Assembly (NCBI GenBank): GCA_964058845.1
Contig: CAXKVR010000387.1
Location: 1-23,281 of the forward strand
Length of the DNA: 23,281 bases
Source: Carex sylvatica
Lineage: Eukaryota > Streptophyta > Magnoliopsida > Poales > Cyperaceae
Reading direction: 5' to 3'
Shown: positions 10,020 through 21,240 of the stretch, piece by piece
Layout of the letters: each line of letters starts with the position of its first letter
Numbering within the stretch: position 1 is the stretch's first letter
Position numbers and translations under genes: made by a program
Notes under the pieces: generated by a model
What the model saw: only the letters and a program-made list of their open reading frames with translations
Databases searched by the model: none
Told to the model about the DNA's origin: nothing

Positions 10020-10564
10020 GGGGGCTAACACATACTTAAAAAAAAGTTCAATTAAATTTCAATATATATTATACATGAACAAAAATTTAAAATGCATGGC
10101 AACGGCTAATCACTCCTAAAGCTCAATTTTTTTTTTTAGCCTTGTTTTCTTTTTGTCCAACCTCTCGCTTTCTCTCTCTCTATTTTTAAAATTTACAGAT
10201 TTGACAAGTAAATACATATTACTTGTAAATTTAGTTGGTTCCAACAATTTATATTAATCTCTTAAAAACAGTTTAATACATTTTATAAGTAAAAATCACA
10301 AAAAAAAAAAAAAAAATTGATGAACTTGAAAACATATTAATTTTATTAAGCGTCAGATTATTGAAAAAAAAAAATCACTAACGACTGACAGTAACATTTT
10401 TATTGCTCGAACCTGGAGGTAATTCTTTTCACAAAAAGAAATCACATGTACATCATTATTGCACGTCTGACGTCTCTGTATTATATATTAATATAATAAA
10501 TGCCTGAAATCAAGAAAAATCCGGATGCACGCGTCGTGTCGTCAACGAATGCACGATATATACG
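10020..10564. other. Spacer between the two MULEs
   Basis: AT-rich sequence with a short CT microsatellite (about 10165-10185), A-runs and a TATATTAATATAATAA stretch. I see no gene, RNA or transposon end. It is probably host DNA into which both elements inserted. Confidence 0.5.
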
Positions 10565-10573
10565 ATGTATGTA
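10565..10573. repeat. Target-site duplication of element B, left copy
   Basis: ATGTATGTA abuts the left TIR and is repeated exactly at 18100-18108. Nine bases is the usual MULE duplication length. The flanking base on each side differs, so the length is exactly nine. Confidence 0.9.
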
Positions 10574-10875
10574 GAATTTTTTTCACAAACCATAATTAAT
10601 AAATCAAAAATTAGAAAATCAATATGATTTTTTTTTTTAAACCATAAAGACCGGATAGTCCGTCCGGTCTCTAATTTTTTTTTCTTCAGACCAGACGGAC
10701 CGTTTGGTCTCCACTTTTTCTTTCCTTTTTTTTTTTTTTTTGTTTTTCACGAAAGTTACCACAGAAGATCCACCGAAATTTTTTTTTTTTCCCAGACCGG
10801 ACGAACCATCCGGTCTCTATTTTTTTTTTCTCAAGACCGGACAGACCGTTCGGTCTCTCCTTTTTTTCCTTTTTT
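10574..10875 (+). repeat. Left terminal inverted repeat of element B
   Basis: Inversely matches 17795-18099 with small differences and variable T-run lengths. Shared landmarks are CACAAACCATAATTAATAAA at the edge and TTTTTCACGAAAG plus AGAAGATCCACC in the middle. Confidence 0.92.
10648..10856. repeat. Subterminal palindrome array, left side of element B
   Basis: Four 23-bp units at 10648-10670, 10688-10710, 10794-10816 and 10834-10856. The consensus is an 11-bp arm AGACCGGACGG, one central base, then the arm's reverse complement. Units come in two pairs, 17 bases apart within a pair, divided by a T-rich spacer with TTTTTCACGAAAG. Confidence 0.88.
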
Positions 10876-11072
10876 TAACCCAACCCGTGGCTCCTTCTCA
10901 TTCCTTTCTTCCCTCCATCTTTCTTCTTCCTTCTCTCTGCGTGCCTCCTTTCTTTTTTCATCTAATTTTTTTTTTAACTCTCATAATTAGTGTGATTTTT
11001 ATTCTAATCACATAAGTTTGTTTATTTTTGAAAGAAAAACAATAAGAGCTTCAGATCTACCAATTTCGTTAG
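10876..11072 (+). promoter_or_regulatory. Probable promoter and leader exon of the element B PMD gene
   Basis: Pyrimidine-rich sequence (CTTCTTCCTTCTCTCTGC and similar) lies just inside the TIR, then an AT-rich part that ends in a consensus donor GTTAG|GTATGT at 11073. No coding frame is supported; the Phe-rich open frame across the TIR is an artefact of T-runs. Confidence 0.4.
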
Positions 11073-11602
11073 GTATGTATTTAATTCTTTTATTTTTGTT
11101 AAATAATACGTAATTATGAATAAATGATTAGAATAAATAGTTTATGTTGTAATTGTAGTATAAATAAATGGTTTATTTTGTAATTGTAGTATAAATAAAT
11201 AGTGTATGTGTAATTTTTTCTTTTTGTAGTAAAAATAGTTTATGTTGGAATTGTAGTATAAAAAAAATAATTTATGTAGTAATTTATTTGCATGTAGTTT
11301 TTTTTTTGTGTATATACATGTAGTAATTGTTGAATAATTTTTTTATTTGCATGATTTACGTAAATGCATGGTTTATGTACATGTAGTTTTTTTTAGTGTA
11401 GATGATGCATGTAGTATTTTTTGAATTATTTATTTCGTAATTATGTAGATGCATGGTTTATTTGCATATAGTTTTTTTAGTATAAATGCATGTACTGATT
11501 GTTGAATGATTTTTTTTTTAGTGTAGAATGATTGTTAATATTTGATTGGGTTTGCATGTCATGCATGTTATGTTTTTTTGTATGTATTTATTTAAATTGT
11601 AG
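11073..11602 (+). other. Leader intron of the element B PMD gene, with AT repeats
   Basis: Donor GTATGT at 11073, acceptor AAATTGTAG| ending at 11602, seven bases before the start codon. It contains degenerate repeats of TTTATGTTGTAATTGTAGTA and of ATGCATGGTTTATTTGCAT. Confidence 0.6.
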
Positions 11603-11608
11603 TGAAAA

Positions 11609-14010
11609 ATGGAAGATGAAATGCAAGGTGAAAAACCTTTATTGCAGTTGCATCATGCACAACATCAATCACATGCGGCGACTATAACGGTATTTGTTTA
11701 ATATCGGTTTGGATTTAAATTTACTTATAAAATTCCTGAATTCAAATTTAATTTTTGATTAAATTTTTTTTGCATGATAATTATCGTTCCAGCCTAATCA
11801 TTGGTTGCGTCCTGGAGCTTGCCAAATGCACATTAACTACCACGAAAGTATGAAAGAAGGTATAAAGAACTTAGGATTATATCATATGGTCGAAGTCCAT
11901 CGTTGTCAAATTGACAAAGGGTTGATCACTGCTCTCGTTGAGAGGTGGAGGCCCGAGACAAATAGTTTTCACCTTCCGGTGGGGGAGTGCACGGTGACAT
12001 TGGAAGATGTTTGCTGTTTATGGAGCTTATCTGTTACTGGTAAAATATTTTTTGCTGCTAATTTATACTTTTATTATTAATTATAATTTTGTAGTATTAT
12101 AATTTTGTTTAACATCTATGTTTACAGGGAAGGCTATCTCTAGATGTACCGATGATAATTGGTCACAATTGATCCTAGATTGTCTAGGACATGAAGTGTA
12201 TGATGGTTATTAATGGGATGAGAATGATTTTTATTATAAAAAGGTGGAGAATTTGGGTCAACCCAATGAGAAAATATCAATCTTACAAAACTATGTGCGT
12301 CTTGTATGGTTGAGAACAAATTTTACAAATACGGAATTGGATGGAGTCAGTGACCAGCAGATAATCAATCGGCACACATGACCATATGCAATGGAGTTGT
12401 TTGGGACTATAATGTTTCCCAATGCGAATTCAAGCTCCGTTCGGTTAATGTATTTACAATTTCTGGAGGATTTGGGACCTCGAGGTGAAAACTATTATAA
12501 CTGGGGAGGTGCTATACTAGCATCCCTATATCGCGAGCTGTCATGGGCATGTAGATATAAAGCAAGTTCAATTAATGGTCAATTACTACTGCTTCAGAAG
12601 TGGTCTTGGACTCGGTTTTCTATCGGCCGGCCCAGACCACATGATATACCATTCGACGGCGAACCAGTGGATGAGAGACAAGCATATGGAGCAAAATGGA
12701 TCATTCCGCATCTATGGGAGGGTAACCCTAGAAAAGGTACATTTTAATAATAAATATTATATTTTTTTCATATAAATTTGTGTTGAATGCACACTTATAA
12801 TTGTCATGTGTTTACAACTTAGGCACATCGCAATCTCGGTGTCAATTTGAGCGTTTGAAGGCCAATGTTGTCAATTAGACGCCGTGCATAGGTTACCAAA
12901 ACATAATGCATTGGCATGGGATAATAGATCAGCGGTTCTTTCCATGCCGCGTGTGATGCATTCATTTCTGAGAGGTAGAGTATCACCTTCCTGAGAGGGT
13001 TTTTCGGCAGTTTGGATTATTTCAACCAGTTCCTCCGCTAGGTCCGCCAGCCTTCAACTATCTTGAGAATATTCGCAAATGGACATGAGGACGAGGGTTG
13101 TTTGATGATGGATCCTCTGTGGACTGGAGCAAACATTTTCATCAATTTATCGTGGAACCTCCCCGAAATTTTGCACAGCGTATTGAACATGGACAACTTT
13201 ATCCTTATATTCCAGATAGGTACGATTTAATTTAAAATATAAAATATAATATTTACATTTAACAATGCTATGAAATATTTATTAATTTTCACTTTTACCC
13301 AAGGTATCATGAGTACATGGAATGGTTCTTCCATCATGGCATGTTAAGTGTGTATCCAAACCAAGACAATGAAGAAATTCTGAGCCAGACAGTACCCGAA
13401 CAGGGAGGACACGTAGCATATATTGGGTATGTCCCAGATGCCATGATTCAAGCTCGTTTGATAAGTATTTTAATTTTTCTTTTTAATATATTATTTTAGT
13501 TTATTGTATCACACATTATCTTTTAAATATATCATTTTCTTGTAGAGATTCCGTCAGTTGAAGCAGACCGCAAAAGGAATCAGTATGGTAAAGATGCCTG
13601 GATAGAAGACTTTTGGACTTATAATGCTTGAAGATAGCCGTGATGCCCTATCAGATCTCGGGCATATTGCACTGTTCACAACCATGCTCAAGCAGGCAAA
13701 ACTACCAGTTGATATAAGAAATATCGATATCAGCACTGATTTTCCAGACCAATTTCCGAGGGAACCACGGGTCGAAGTTCCTCAAACCGCCATGTATGAT
13801 GATATATCTAATATTTTTTAGTTGATGGGGTCCATTAGGATAGAAGGGCATACACTAGGAGAAAGTGGTGCCCTAAGAGATGGTGATGCCGGTCCATCAA
13901 TGGCAAATTCTGCTCGACGGAAAAAAAAATAACCCAACAGATATAGCGACTCGAAATTCAGACGTGCTAGGGATAGATAATATGTAGATGAATATGAAGA
14001 CTTGGTGTAG
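11609..14010 (+). pseudogene. PMD pseudogene of element B
   Basis: Inferred exons are 11609-11689, 11793-12039, 12128-12736, 12823-13219, 13304-13464 and 13546 on, with GT-AG borders. Recognisable PMD motifs include ERWRPETNSFHLPVGECTVT, LEDVCCLWSLSVTG, NYYNWGGAILASLYREL and LPERVFRQFGLFQPVPPLGP. In-frame stops occur at 12211 (TAA) and 12379 (TGA, where CGA is likely ancestral), with more at about 12880 and 12950-13090. A frameshift lies near 13630 and further stops follow in the basic tail. It is clearly a relative of the element A PMD gene, with the same leader structure and convergent position, but cannot make the full protein. The 3' limit is approximate; similarity is weak after about 13821. 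Confidence 0.87.
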
Positions 14011-14171
14011 TTGTTTAGCTTGTTTAGTGTATATTTTGTTATTTAGCTTGTTTAGTTTATTTAGTTTATGTTTAACTTATTTATTTTATTTAGCTTATTT
14101 ATGCTTCGTGTAACACTTAAAAGGGCAAGCATCACTTGATTAAATAACTTGTCTTCATCTTCGAATTAAAA

Positions 14172-14620
14172 GTTTTTGACTAGATTAAAAATTCAATTTA
14201 GAGAAAATGGCTACATGGATTTTTGTATTCTTTATATCAAATTAAAGGTATGGAAGTCTAGTTTCCAGAGAATATAAGTTCTCTATACAAAAATATTACA
14301 TATAAGTACAGTTTTAATTATTAATGGGCAAAGGTCATAACAGCTAGAAAAATTCTAGTAAGTAGTCCCAGTTTTTGACCAGATTAAAAGTTCAATTTAG
14401 AGAAAACAGCTACATGAATTTTTGTATTCTTTATATCAAATTAAAGGTATAAAAGTCTAGTTTTCAGAGAACATAAGTTCTCTATACAAAAATATTACAG
14501 ATAAGTACAATTTTAATGATTAATGGGCAAAGGTCATAATAGCTAGAAAAATTCCAGTAAGCAGTCCCAGTTTTTGACCAGATTAAAAGTTTGATTTAGA
14601 GAAAACGGCTACATGGATTT
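14172..14620. repeat. 199-bp tandem repeat, about 2.25 copies, between the element B genes
   Basis: GTTTTTGACYAGATTAAAA starts at 14172, 14371 and 14570, with the intervening sequence closely matching. The third copy is cut at ATGGATTT, after which ACCACGTCTGAATA occurs twice (about 14619 and 14656). The unit has no coding frame and sits where both convergent transcripts should end. Confidence 0.92.
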
Positions 14621-14646
14621 ACCACGTCTGAATAACTCATAATTGT

Positions 14647-17497
14647 TCAGTGTTTACCACGTCTGAATATTCTACTCAGACGACTAACTATATGCCAGCT
14701 ACTGGATGGCTCTGCTTGGCTACCAGATGGACGGCCACCGGATGGCTCTGCTTGGCTGCCAGATGGACGACTACCGGATGCCTCTGCTTGACTACCAGAT
14801 GGATGGCTACCGGATACGCTTCTTCATCTTCCACCAGTTGCTCCTTTCAAATAATGACAAAAAAATGATTACGTGTGTCAAATAATTAAAATATTCACTT
14901 ATTCACTATGTAATTCCCAACCTATAGTTCTTGTTCTATTTGATCCCTCTGGACGATGTACATCACTGCGTGGCCTAATTCGAGCTTCCATATCATCCAT
15001 AGAATTTGGAATTCTCTTGTGCTTCCTCCTACCCTTATTAATTTTATTTGGGTCCGACCTAATTGTAGGTGCTCCAGCTTCAAATGGCCAACTGTGGGAG
15101 TTACCAAAGAAGGAAAAATTACCTCTCCATGTGTTGACATAATTTTCAACGCTATAATAGTAGCTTACATAGTTCGTCAAATTTAGACGTAACTTGCAAC
15201 ACACCGCTAGGACATGGTCGCAAGGAATGTCAGTAAATTATAATTTTTGACACTCACAAACAAGCATCCCCCCCTCTCCAAATGAAAATCTAACTTCATA
15301 CTTCATATCTCCTTTCACTCCCTACATTCAATAAATTAAAATAATTAAATGTTACCATTTATAAATTTAAACTGATAATTTAAGTAAACAGCTGACATAC
15401 CGTTCTCACGACTCCATCATGAATTACGACCTCAAAAACGTTGGGCCCCATTAGTATCACCTGATGCTTTAATCCTTTTGAAGTTTGATATTGTAAAATT
15501 GATAATATATTTTTTGAAAATCTCATTCCTCTTTGAACCCACTGTTCAACGACCTGACATCTTTTCACATACTAATCCACAATTTTGTAAAATGTGCGCT
15601 CAACTGTTGCTGTTACAGGCAGCTGGTGAGCCACTCGAAATACGTTGTTCAAGAATTCTGATCCATTTGTAGTCATTATACCCCACCTATTCAGGCCTCC
15701 ATCATGACATTGTGCCAATTTATGGAGTTGCAAAGGCTCTTCCTCGATATTTTGCAACTGTTTATCACACCACATAACATACTGATAAGTAGTAATACTC
15801 CTGTCTTTTATCAAATCCATACCTTCATAAAACCTCCAAGGTTTCATCTTACATACAAATTTTTTGAATATTTTTTTGATAATTTAGTTCTTGCACAACT
15901 TGTAAACATTTGACTTAATATGTTGAGAACATAATCGATGAACTGCTTCACCCCTTTCCTCACACCACCCTAAATCAGGTCTATCAAACACTGAACGGAT
16001 TGCATCATGTTGGTCTGATATAACGCATATCCGACTAGGACCAACAACATTTTCACGTACAAATTGCATAAACCAGCCCCAATTGGATGAACTCTCCTCA
16101 TCCGTAATCTCGAACGCAATTGGCAATAATTATTGTTCTGCATCATAAGCGCATGCCATGAATAATTTTCCTTTATACCTGCTGGATAGGTGTCCAGCAT
16201 CTACACTTATAACTGGTCAGAGATATGGCCAAGATTCAATGCATGGACCGAAAGCCCATGCTACACGGGTGAAAATACGGATACCCATTTTTGTAGATGG
16301 TTCGTGCTCAATTACGTATTTTGTGCCTGGGGTAGACATTTGGATTGCACCAAGCATAGAAGGTAGTAGTTCGTAGGTTTTTTCGCAAGAACCAAATAAA
16401 TCAGTAATAGCCAATTCCCTCCCTCTTCAAATCTTGTTATATGAAGGCTAAACCATTTTGTATTGATTTCTAACTACAAATCGAAATGTTTTAATTGACA
16501 TCTCCAGGTACTCCTTTAGACCAGGTTTAATAATATCTGCAATCATCCTGGCAGTCAGCTGACGACTGTCTACTTTACAAGCAATACTGTAACAATTGTG
16601 CTCATCTGGGTTTGTTGTAATTATCCAATTTTCCGTTTCAGTGGTTTTTGCATATAACCTCCATGGACACCCCTCTGCTCTACATACAACTACATAGCCA
16701 TTACGATTCGTATATTTTTGTTATAATTCTAAGTTATTATCTAGGGTAAATGCACCCAACTGGGATTTAAGATCGGCTTTGGATTCAAACATCTGTCCCA
16801 CTGAAAATTGACCGTCAATTCTGGGTGGATAACCAAAAAATATTTCATCCTTGTACGGCATCGGCACATCATCATTAAATGTAAGAAAAGGATGCTACAA
16901 TCCTCGATTAATAAAGGAAATATAATTTACCCACTCTTTCATTACATCTTGTATTCTAATTTGATCCTCCATTTCAACCATATCATCTTTCCCGATAGCT
17001 GAGCCACCAAGGTCAGAGTTTGTGTCTGAGCTAGTATTATTATTCAGCTCGTCAAAATGAGTTACCAAATCATCCACTATCGGTATTTCAGGTGGGTTAT
17101 CACAATATATGGGTGAATCAGACACCGTTGTGTCTCTGTTACTTCCAGGTACACTACCCGGATATGGGTCATAATTGCTTTGACTAACAACTGGTACTGA
17201 CTCAACCACTAAATCAAGAAATTTAAAATTCAGTACCGAAGTGGCATATTCAAGCATTATATGCCATATCGTTTCCTCGTCTACGCTAAATAGCTGGTAT
17301 TTTTCTGCTGAGCCAAGTGGTGCCGTGTTCAAACGAGCCTTGATTGTCAAATCGTACTGGCTAGGGAGCAAATGAATGCTAACATATATATGTCTTCTTA
17401 ACTCATCAAGACTCGTTAAATCAATTACAGAAAATGTGCAGGTCAGTGCGTCTGAAATTTCGTGTTCATAATAAATATTTATTATCACTTAAGACAT
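14647..17497 (-). pseudogene. MuDR-type transposase pseudogene of element B
   Basis: Read on -, the ancestral ATG is at 17497, but codon three is TAA (17491-17489). The open part from 17488 to 16895 encodes the PB1-like N-terminus and acidic linker. The zinc finger (CRAEGCPW ... HNC, about 16560-16690) is recognisable between stops. From 16414 to 15380 one frame holds the DDE core, with SVDAG and CVISDQHD supplying the first two aspartates and WGIMTTNGSEFLN, broken by four stops ending at 16217, 16130, 15884 and 15572. A frameshift lies in the seven-base G run (15274-15268), followed by a SWIM finger (CECQKL, then PCDH) with another stop. A C-terminal intron leads to a Ser/Gly tail of PSGSQAEP repeats, with a TGA early in that exon. 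The order matches the element A transposase. Confidence 0.9.
15322..15400 (-). other. Intron before the SWIM finger, present in element B only
   Basis: Donor AACG|GTATGT at 15400 and acceptor TTGAATGTAG| ending at 15322 bound 79 bp, phase 0. The aligned place in the element A transposase (about residues 720-740) reads through as coding with no intron. Confidence 0.6.
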
Positions 17498-17794
17498 TAT
17501 CTGAACAAAAAAATCAAACTAGTAATAATTGTTTCTTTAGAAAAATTAAAAAGTTTACTTTATCTTTACTTTAAAATTATTTACAGAAAGTCACACGAAA
17601 CAAATAGACACAAATCGATCCAGTCATGATAATAATAATTATTTCTTTAGAAAAATTAAAAAAATTACTTAATTTTTACTTTAAAATTATTTGCAAAAAA
17701 TTCACAGGTAACAAACGATTTTCGTTTGCAAAAATAATGTTGCAAATGATGAAAACAGTAATATTTGGAGAAAAAACATAGATCAAAATGGTGA
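17498..17794 (-). other. Leader region of the element B transposase with a 110-bp duplication
   Basis: No coding frame. TTTCTTTAGAAAAATTAAAA occurs at about 17532 and 17642, each followed by TTTACTTTAAAATTATTT, giving a 110-bp tandem duplication. This is the equivalent position to the repeat-filled leader introns of the other MULE genes, but I could not define splice borders here. Confidence 0.55.
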
Positions 17795-18099
17795 AGAAAA
17801 AAAAAAGGACAGACCGAACGGTCCGTCCGGTCTTGAGAAAAAAAAAGGAGACCGGATGGTCCGTCCGGTTTGGGAAAAAAAAAATTTGGTGGATCTTCTA
17901 TGACAGCTTTCGTGAAAAACAAAAAAAAATTGGAAAAAACAAAAAAAAAAAGTGGAGACCGAACGGTCCGTCCGGTCTGGAGAAAAAAAAAATTGGAGAC
18001 CGGACGGACTGTCCGGTCCTTATGATTTAAAAAAAAAAAAAACACTCATATTGATTTCTTAATTTTTGATTTATTAATTATGGTTTGTGAAAAAAATCC
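17795..18099 (-). repeat. Right terminal inverted repeat of element B
   Basis: Reverse complement of 10574-10875, with GGTTTGTGAAAAAAATCC at the extreme end next to the duplicated ATGTATGTA. Confidence 0.92.
17811..18019. repeat. Subterminal palindrome array, right side of element B
   Basis: Four 23-bp units at 17811-17833, 17849-17871, 17956-17978 and 17997-18019, mirroring the left array in number and pairing. Each is an odd palindrome with AGACCG and CGGTCT-type edges and a CGGTCCG-like centre. Confidence 0.88.
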
Positions 18100-18108
18100 A
18101 TGTATGTA
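18100..18108. repeat. Target-site duplication of element B, right copy
   Basis: ATGTATGTA, identical to 10565-10573. Confidence 0.9.
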
Positions 18109-19640
18109 TATCCATGAAAAGGGAATGTCGGACAACAAAAGGCAACAGTGCATTTATTAGCGTACTTTGATTAAAAATAATAATAAATATCAAATTCAGC
18201 AACTTTTTGTGTCTAGCTTGAGAATTAATTAATTAGCTGGGATGAGAAGGCAAAATAACAAACAAGCACAAAAATGAAATACATAGACTCCAGGGCCAGG
18301 GGTAAAGGTTTTAACAGAGCAGTTTTGACTTTATGCAGTGCACGGACTGTATACTTAAGCAGTGTTGTATATGCCTCGTGCGTTGTACGAAGGAAAAACT
18401 ACTCTGTGCCGTCTAGTCCGTATTATCTAGATAACTGAAATTTTCATTTTATCTCAAAATCGGATCATATTTCAATTCGGAGCCTGTTTGTAATGTACGA
18501 AATAATACTAATAAGAAAGGAGTTACTTTGAAATTCGTGCTTTAAGAATTTGAACGGTTCAATTTTTTTTACAAATGAATTCAAATTTTGCAATATCTCA
18601 GATAAACGTGTTAAGATTATTAACATGGTAGGTGTTGTGCAATAGTCTTGTCCCACAAATCTACAAAAGAACAGAGATATTCAGAAAAGCTTTTAAACTT
18701 TTCTAATGTATAAATTTTGAAAAGAATAATCCCTGAATCATATTTGTTTTCTTTTAATCACGCTTACGTACAAGAAGAGAATGGAATGAATGATCATTTA
18801 AGAACAGAGAAAAGGTAAAGCCCACCTAAAAGCTTCACTGCCTTTTAATTCGTACTATCTCCGCTGTCAATTTGTCATATAATGGAGAGGTCCATTACTT
18901 TTTAACATTCTTTTGAATATTATTTTCAAATATACATATAATAATCCATGGACTGACAACTTTTTCGAATTAATTTTTAGTTGTAACTCTGTCAATTATC
19001 GAATTAACAAATGTGATTTCAGCAATATGATGATGTTGAAATATGAGGATCAACCAAAATCATTTTATACTTTAAGAGAAAAGTCACACAACATGTCACT
19101 ATTTAAATGAGAAACTATTGTTTTATAATATTTGGTAATACTACTAATAAAAAACACTCTACTTGTTAAATTAAAAAATAACAAACTAAAACTTTAAAAA
19201 AAAAAAACAGAGATAAGTTCTAAAACAAATAAAGATATAGGAGCAGTATGTTCCTATTAAAAGAAGATAAAACCCAATTTAAGAAAAAAAATTAAGCAAT
19301 TATGATGTTGAACTTTATATCTTAATTAAGAAGAAAAAGAAATATACTCTCTTTATTAAATATTTTGGCCTTTTGGGTCGTCCCGCGTCGGTGCCTCGTA
19401 TCAAAAGGTGGAGAATCTGATGTTACTGGAATGGAGAAAACTACAACCAGGCTCTAGATAGAGGGGTGCTGTAAAGCTACCAGACTTGCACCCAACCAGG
19501 CCCAGCTATACTTTTCCCGGGAAAAAGTAACAAAGGATTAGATCGCACCTTCAACGGTTTCTTCTTCGCAATTTTCTTTTCTTCTTTTATTGATCTTTTC
19601 CCTTGTGCCACTAAAACTTCATAAACAAAAAGGAAGGAAA
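18109..19640. other. Noncoding region upstream of the TRM-like gene
   Basis: AT-rich intergenic DNA with short A- and T-runs. I see no gene, tRNA or transposon end. The part at about 19370-19560 is less AT-rich (CCCGCGTCGG, CCAACCAGGCCCAG, TTTTCCCGGG) and probably belongs to the promoter of the downstream gene. Element B sits about 1.5 kb before the likely transcription start. Confidence 0.45.
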
Positions 19641-21240
19641 AAAAAAAAAAATTCGGCCTCCAAATCCCTTCTCACTCTCTCTCTCTATCTGTGGATGCGT
19701 CTCTCTAGATGCATCAAGCAATGGCGTACACGCGCCATCACTAGTCCATGAAAACCAGACACCTGCGGGTCTGTATCCTGTAAATTTAGTAGGTAATTTT
19801 TCTCTTTCTGAATTCGAAAAATGCGGTTCTTCTTTTTTTGTAATAGATGAGATTTGAATCGATCAAGGTAGAATGAAATCAAAAGATTCGACATTTGATT
19901 TCGTTGTGTAATTCGATGCATGTGAGATGTTTAACGCCTTCCCATTTTTTTTCATTTGTTATCGACTAGTATTATTGGAGAAATAAAATTGATGTGCATG
20001 CATATATCATACATGTTCTTGTCTTCCTTGTGCAATTTAATGCAAAAAGGGAGCTTTCCTTTTTAAACTTTCGGTGGTTTTGGTATCCGATTTAGTGTTT
20101 GTTTTGTCACAAAATTGATTTTTAGTGGTTTAGATATAAAGGCAAGGTCGTAAAGAGAAAAGGGTGTGGGGTTGGAGAAATAGTGGAAGTTAAGTTTTGA
20201 TACCTTTCTTTTCTCCTTAATGCAAGAACAAATGGGGACAGCTCAGGATTTAAGGTTCTATTACTTTTAGAGAGAGAGAAAAAAAAAATTCTTACTCAAA
20301 TAAAGAAGAGAAAATAAAAGCGAGAGAAGAGAATTGGGATTTGCGGGAAATTCGATATCTTTTCCCTGTTTTCTCCTTGCCACCTCTGGATGCCAGAAGG
20401 AGAAGCTGTTTGATTTACCCAGAAGGGAATTTTCTAAACTCGAGGTACTTAAACGCATAATTTGCATTTTTTTTTTTTTTTTGTTTCTTGTAAGTTCTGT
20501 TCTTTCATTATTTGATTTGATTTGATTTATTCCATACACGGCCCTTTGCAAAATCTATTGTTTTGTGTTTTTATTTGGCTCATCGCAACACCCAATACAT
20601 GCACTGTGAAGAATAGTAATTTCTAAAGAATACTTTTTTGAGATTTAAGAGTACCTCTTCAAACTTCTTTATTATTTTAAAGTTTTCTAAGAAGAAAAAT
20701 AGTTATTGCTACATGTTTCCTAATTTTGTACATGTGCAATTGAGAAGGTTCAGAGTTAAAAAATTCTCTATCAAATTTCATGCTTGCTTTGTCTCTGAAC
20801 AATTGAGTCTTGTGTTAAGAAAATAATAATAAGCGTCATATGTGCCCCTTGATAAATTTGAAGTACCATCTAAGAGCCACCCCCATACAGCATCAGATAT
20901 ATCTAATGTACCTCCATTAATGCAGAACTTATCATCTATACTCTTTGTTTCTTTTATCTTCATAACCAAACAAAACTCTATTGTCTCTTTGGTGTAAAGA
21001 AAAATTGAGGATGAGTTGGTAGTATTGGCATGTTAAATGGTGAGATGCAAGTTTTACAGGGTTACCGCATAGCGATGCTTCCCCTACTTTGCATTCATTG
21101 CGATTCTCATTTTACAAAATATACACAAAATTTCCCTTTTTACATCTGATTTTCTTCTGAACTTATATCGAGGTTCTGACATTCATGATGTATGTTCAGG
21201 AAGAGTGTAAGCTTTTCTTTTTTTATCGAAATAAAGAAAA
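19641..21240 (+). promoter_or_regulatory. Untranslated leader of the TRM-like gene with one or more introns
   Basis: A CT microsatellite (about 19670-19690), typical of plant 5' leaders, probably marks the start of transcription. A convincing leader intron runs from CTCGAG|GTACTT (donor at 20445) to TATGTTCAG| (ending 21199), leaving a short leader exon 21200-21240 before the start codon. An earlier donor such as TAGTAG|GTAATT near 19792 is possible. Small open frames here show no similarity I recognise. Confidence 0.45.

Larger units (their letters stand above)
10574..18099 (-). mobile_element. Element B: decayed two-gene MULE with 9-bp target-site duplication
   Basis: It begins GAATTTTTTTCACAAACC and ends with the reverse complement of GGATTTTTTTCACAAACC. 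TIRs of about 300 bp and a 9-bp ATGTATGTA duplication enclose it. It holds a PMD pseudogene on + and a MuDR transposase pseudogene on -, convergent as in element A but reversed in orientation. Its TIR sequence is unrelated to that of A. Stops and frameshifts in both genes mean it is not autonomous, though its ends look complete enough to be moved in trans. Confidence 0.93.

Noticed and set aside
10704..11015. Phe-rich open frames in the element B TIRs (also 17665-18045 on -)
   Set aside because: They come from T-runs and palindromes in the TIR; no protein family fits.
18109..19640. Possible tRNA or small RNA gene
   Set aside because: I could not find a cloverleaf, box A/B pair or other RNA signature by eye.
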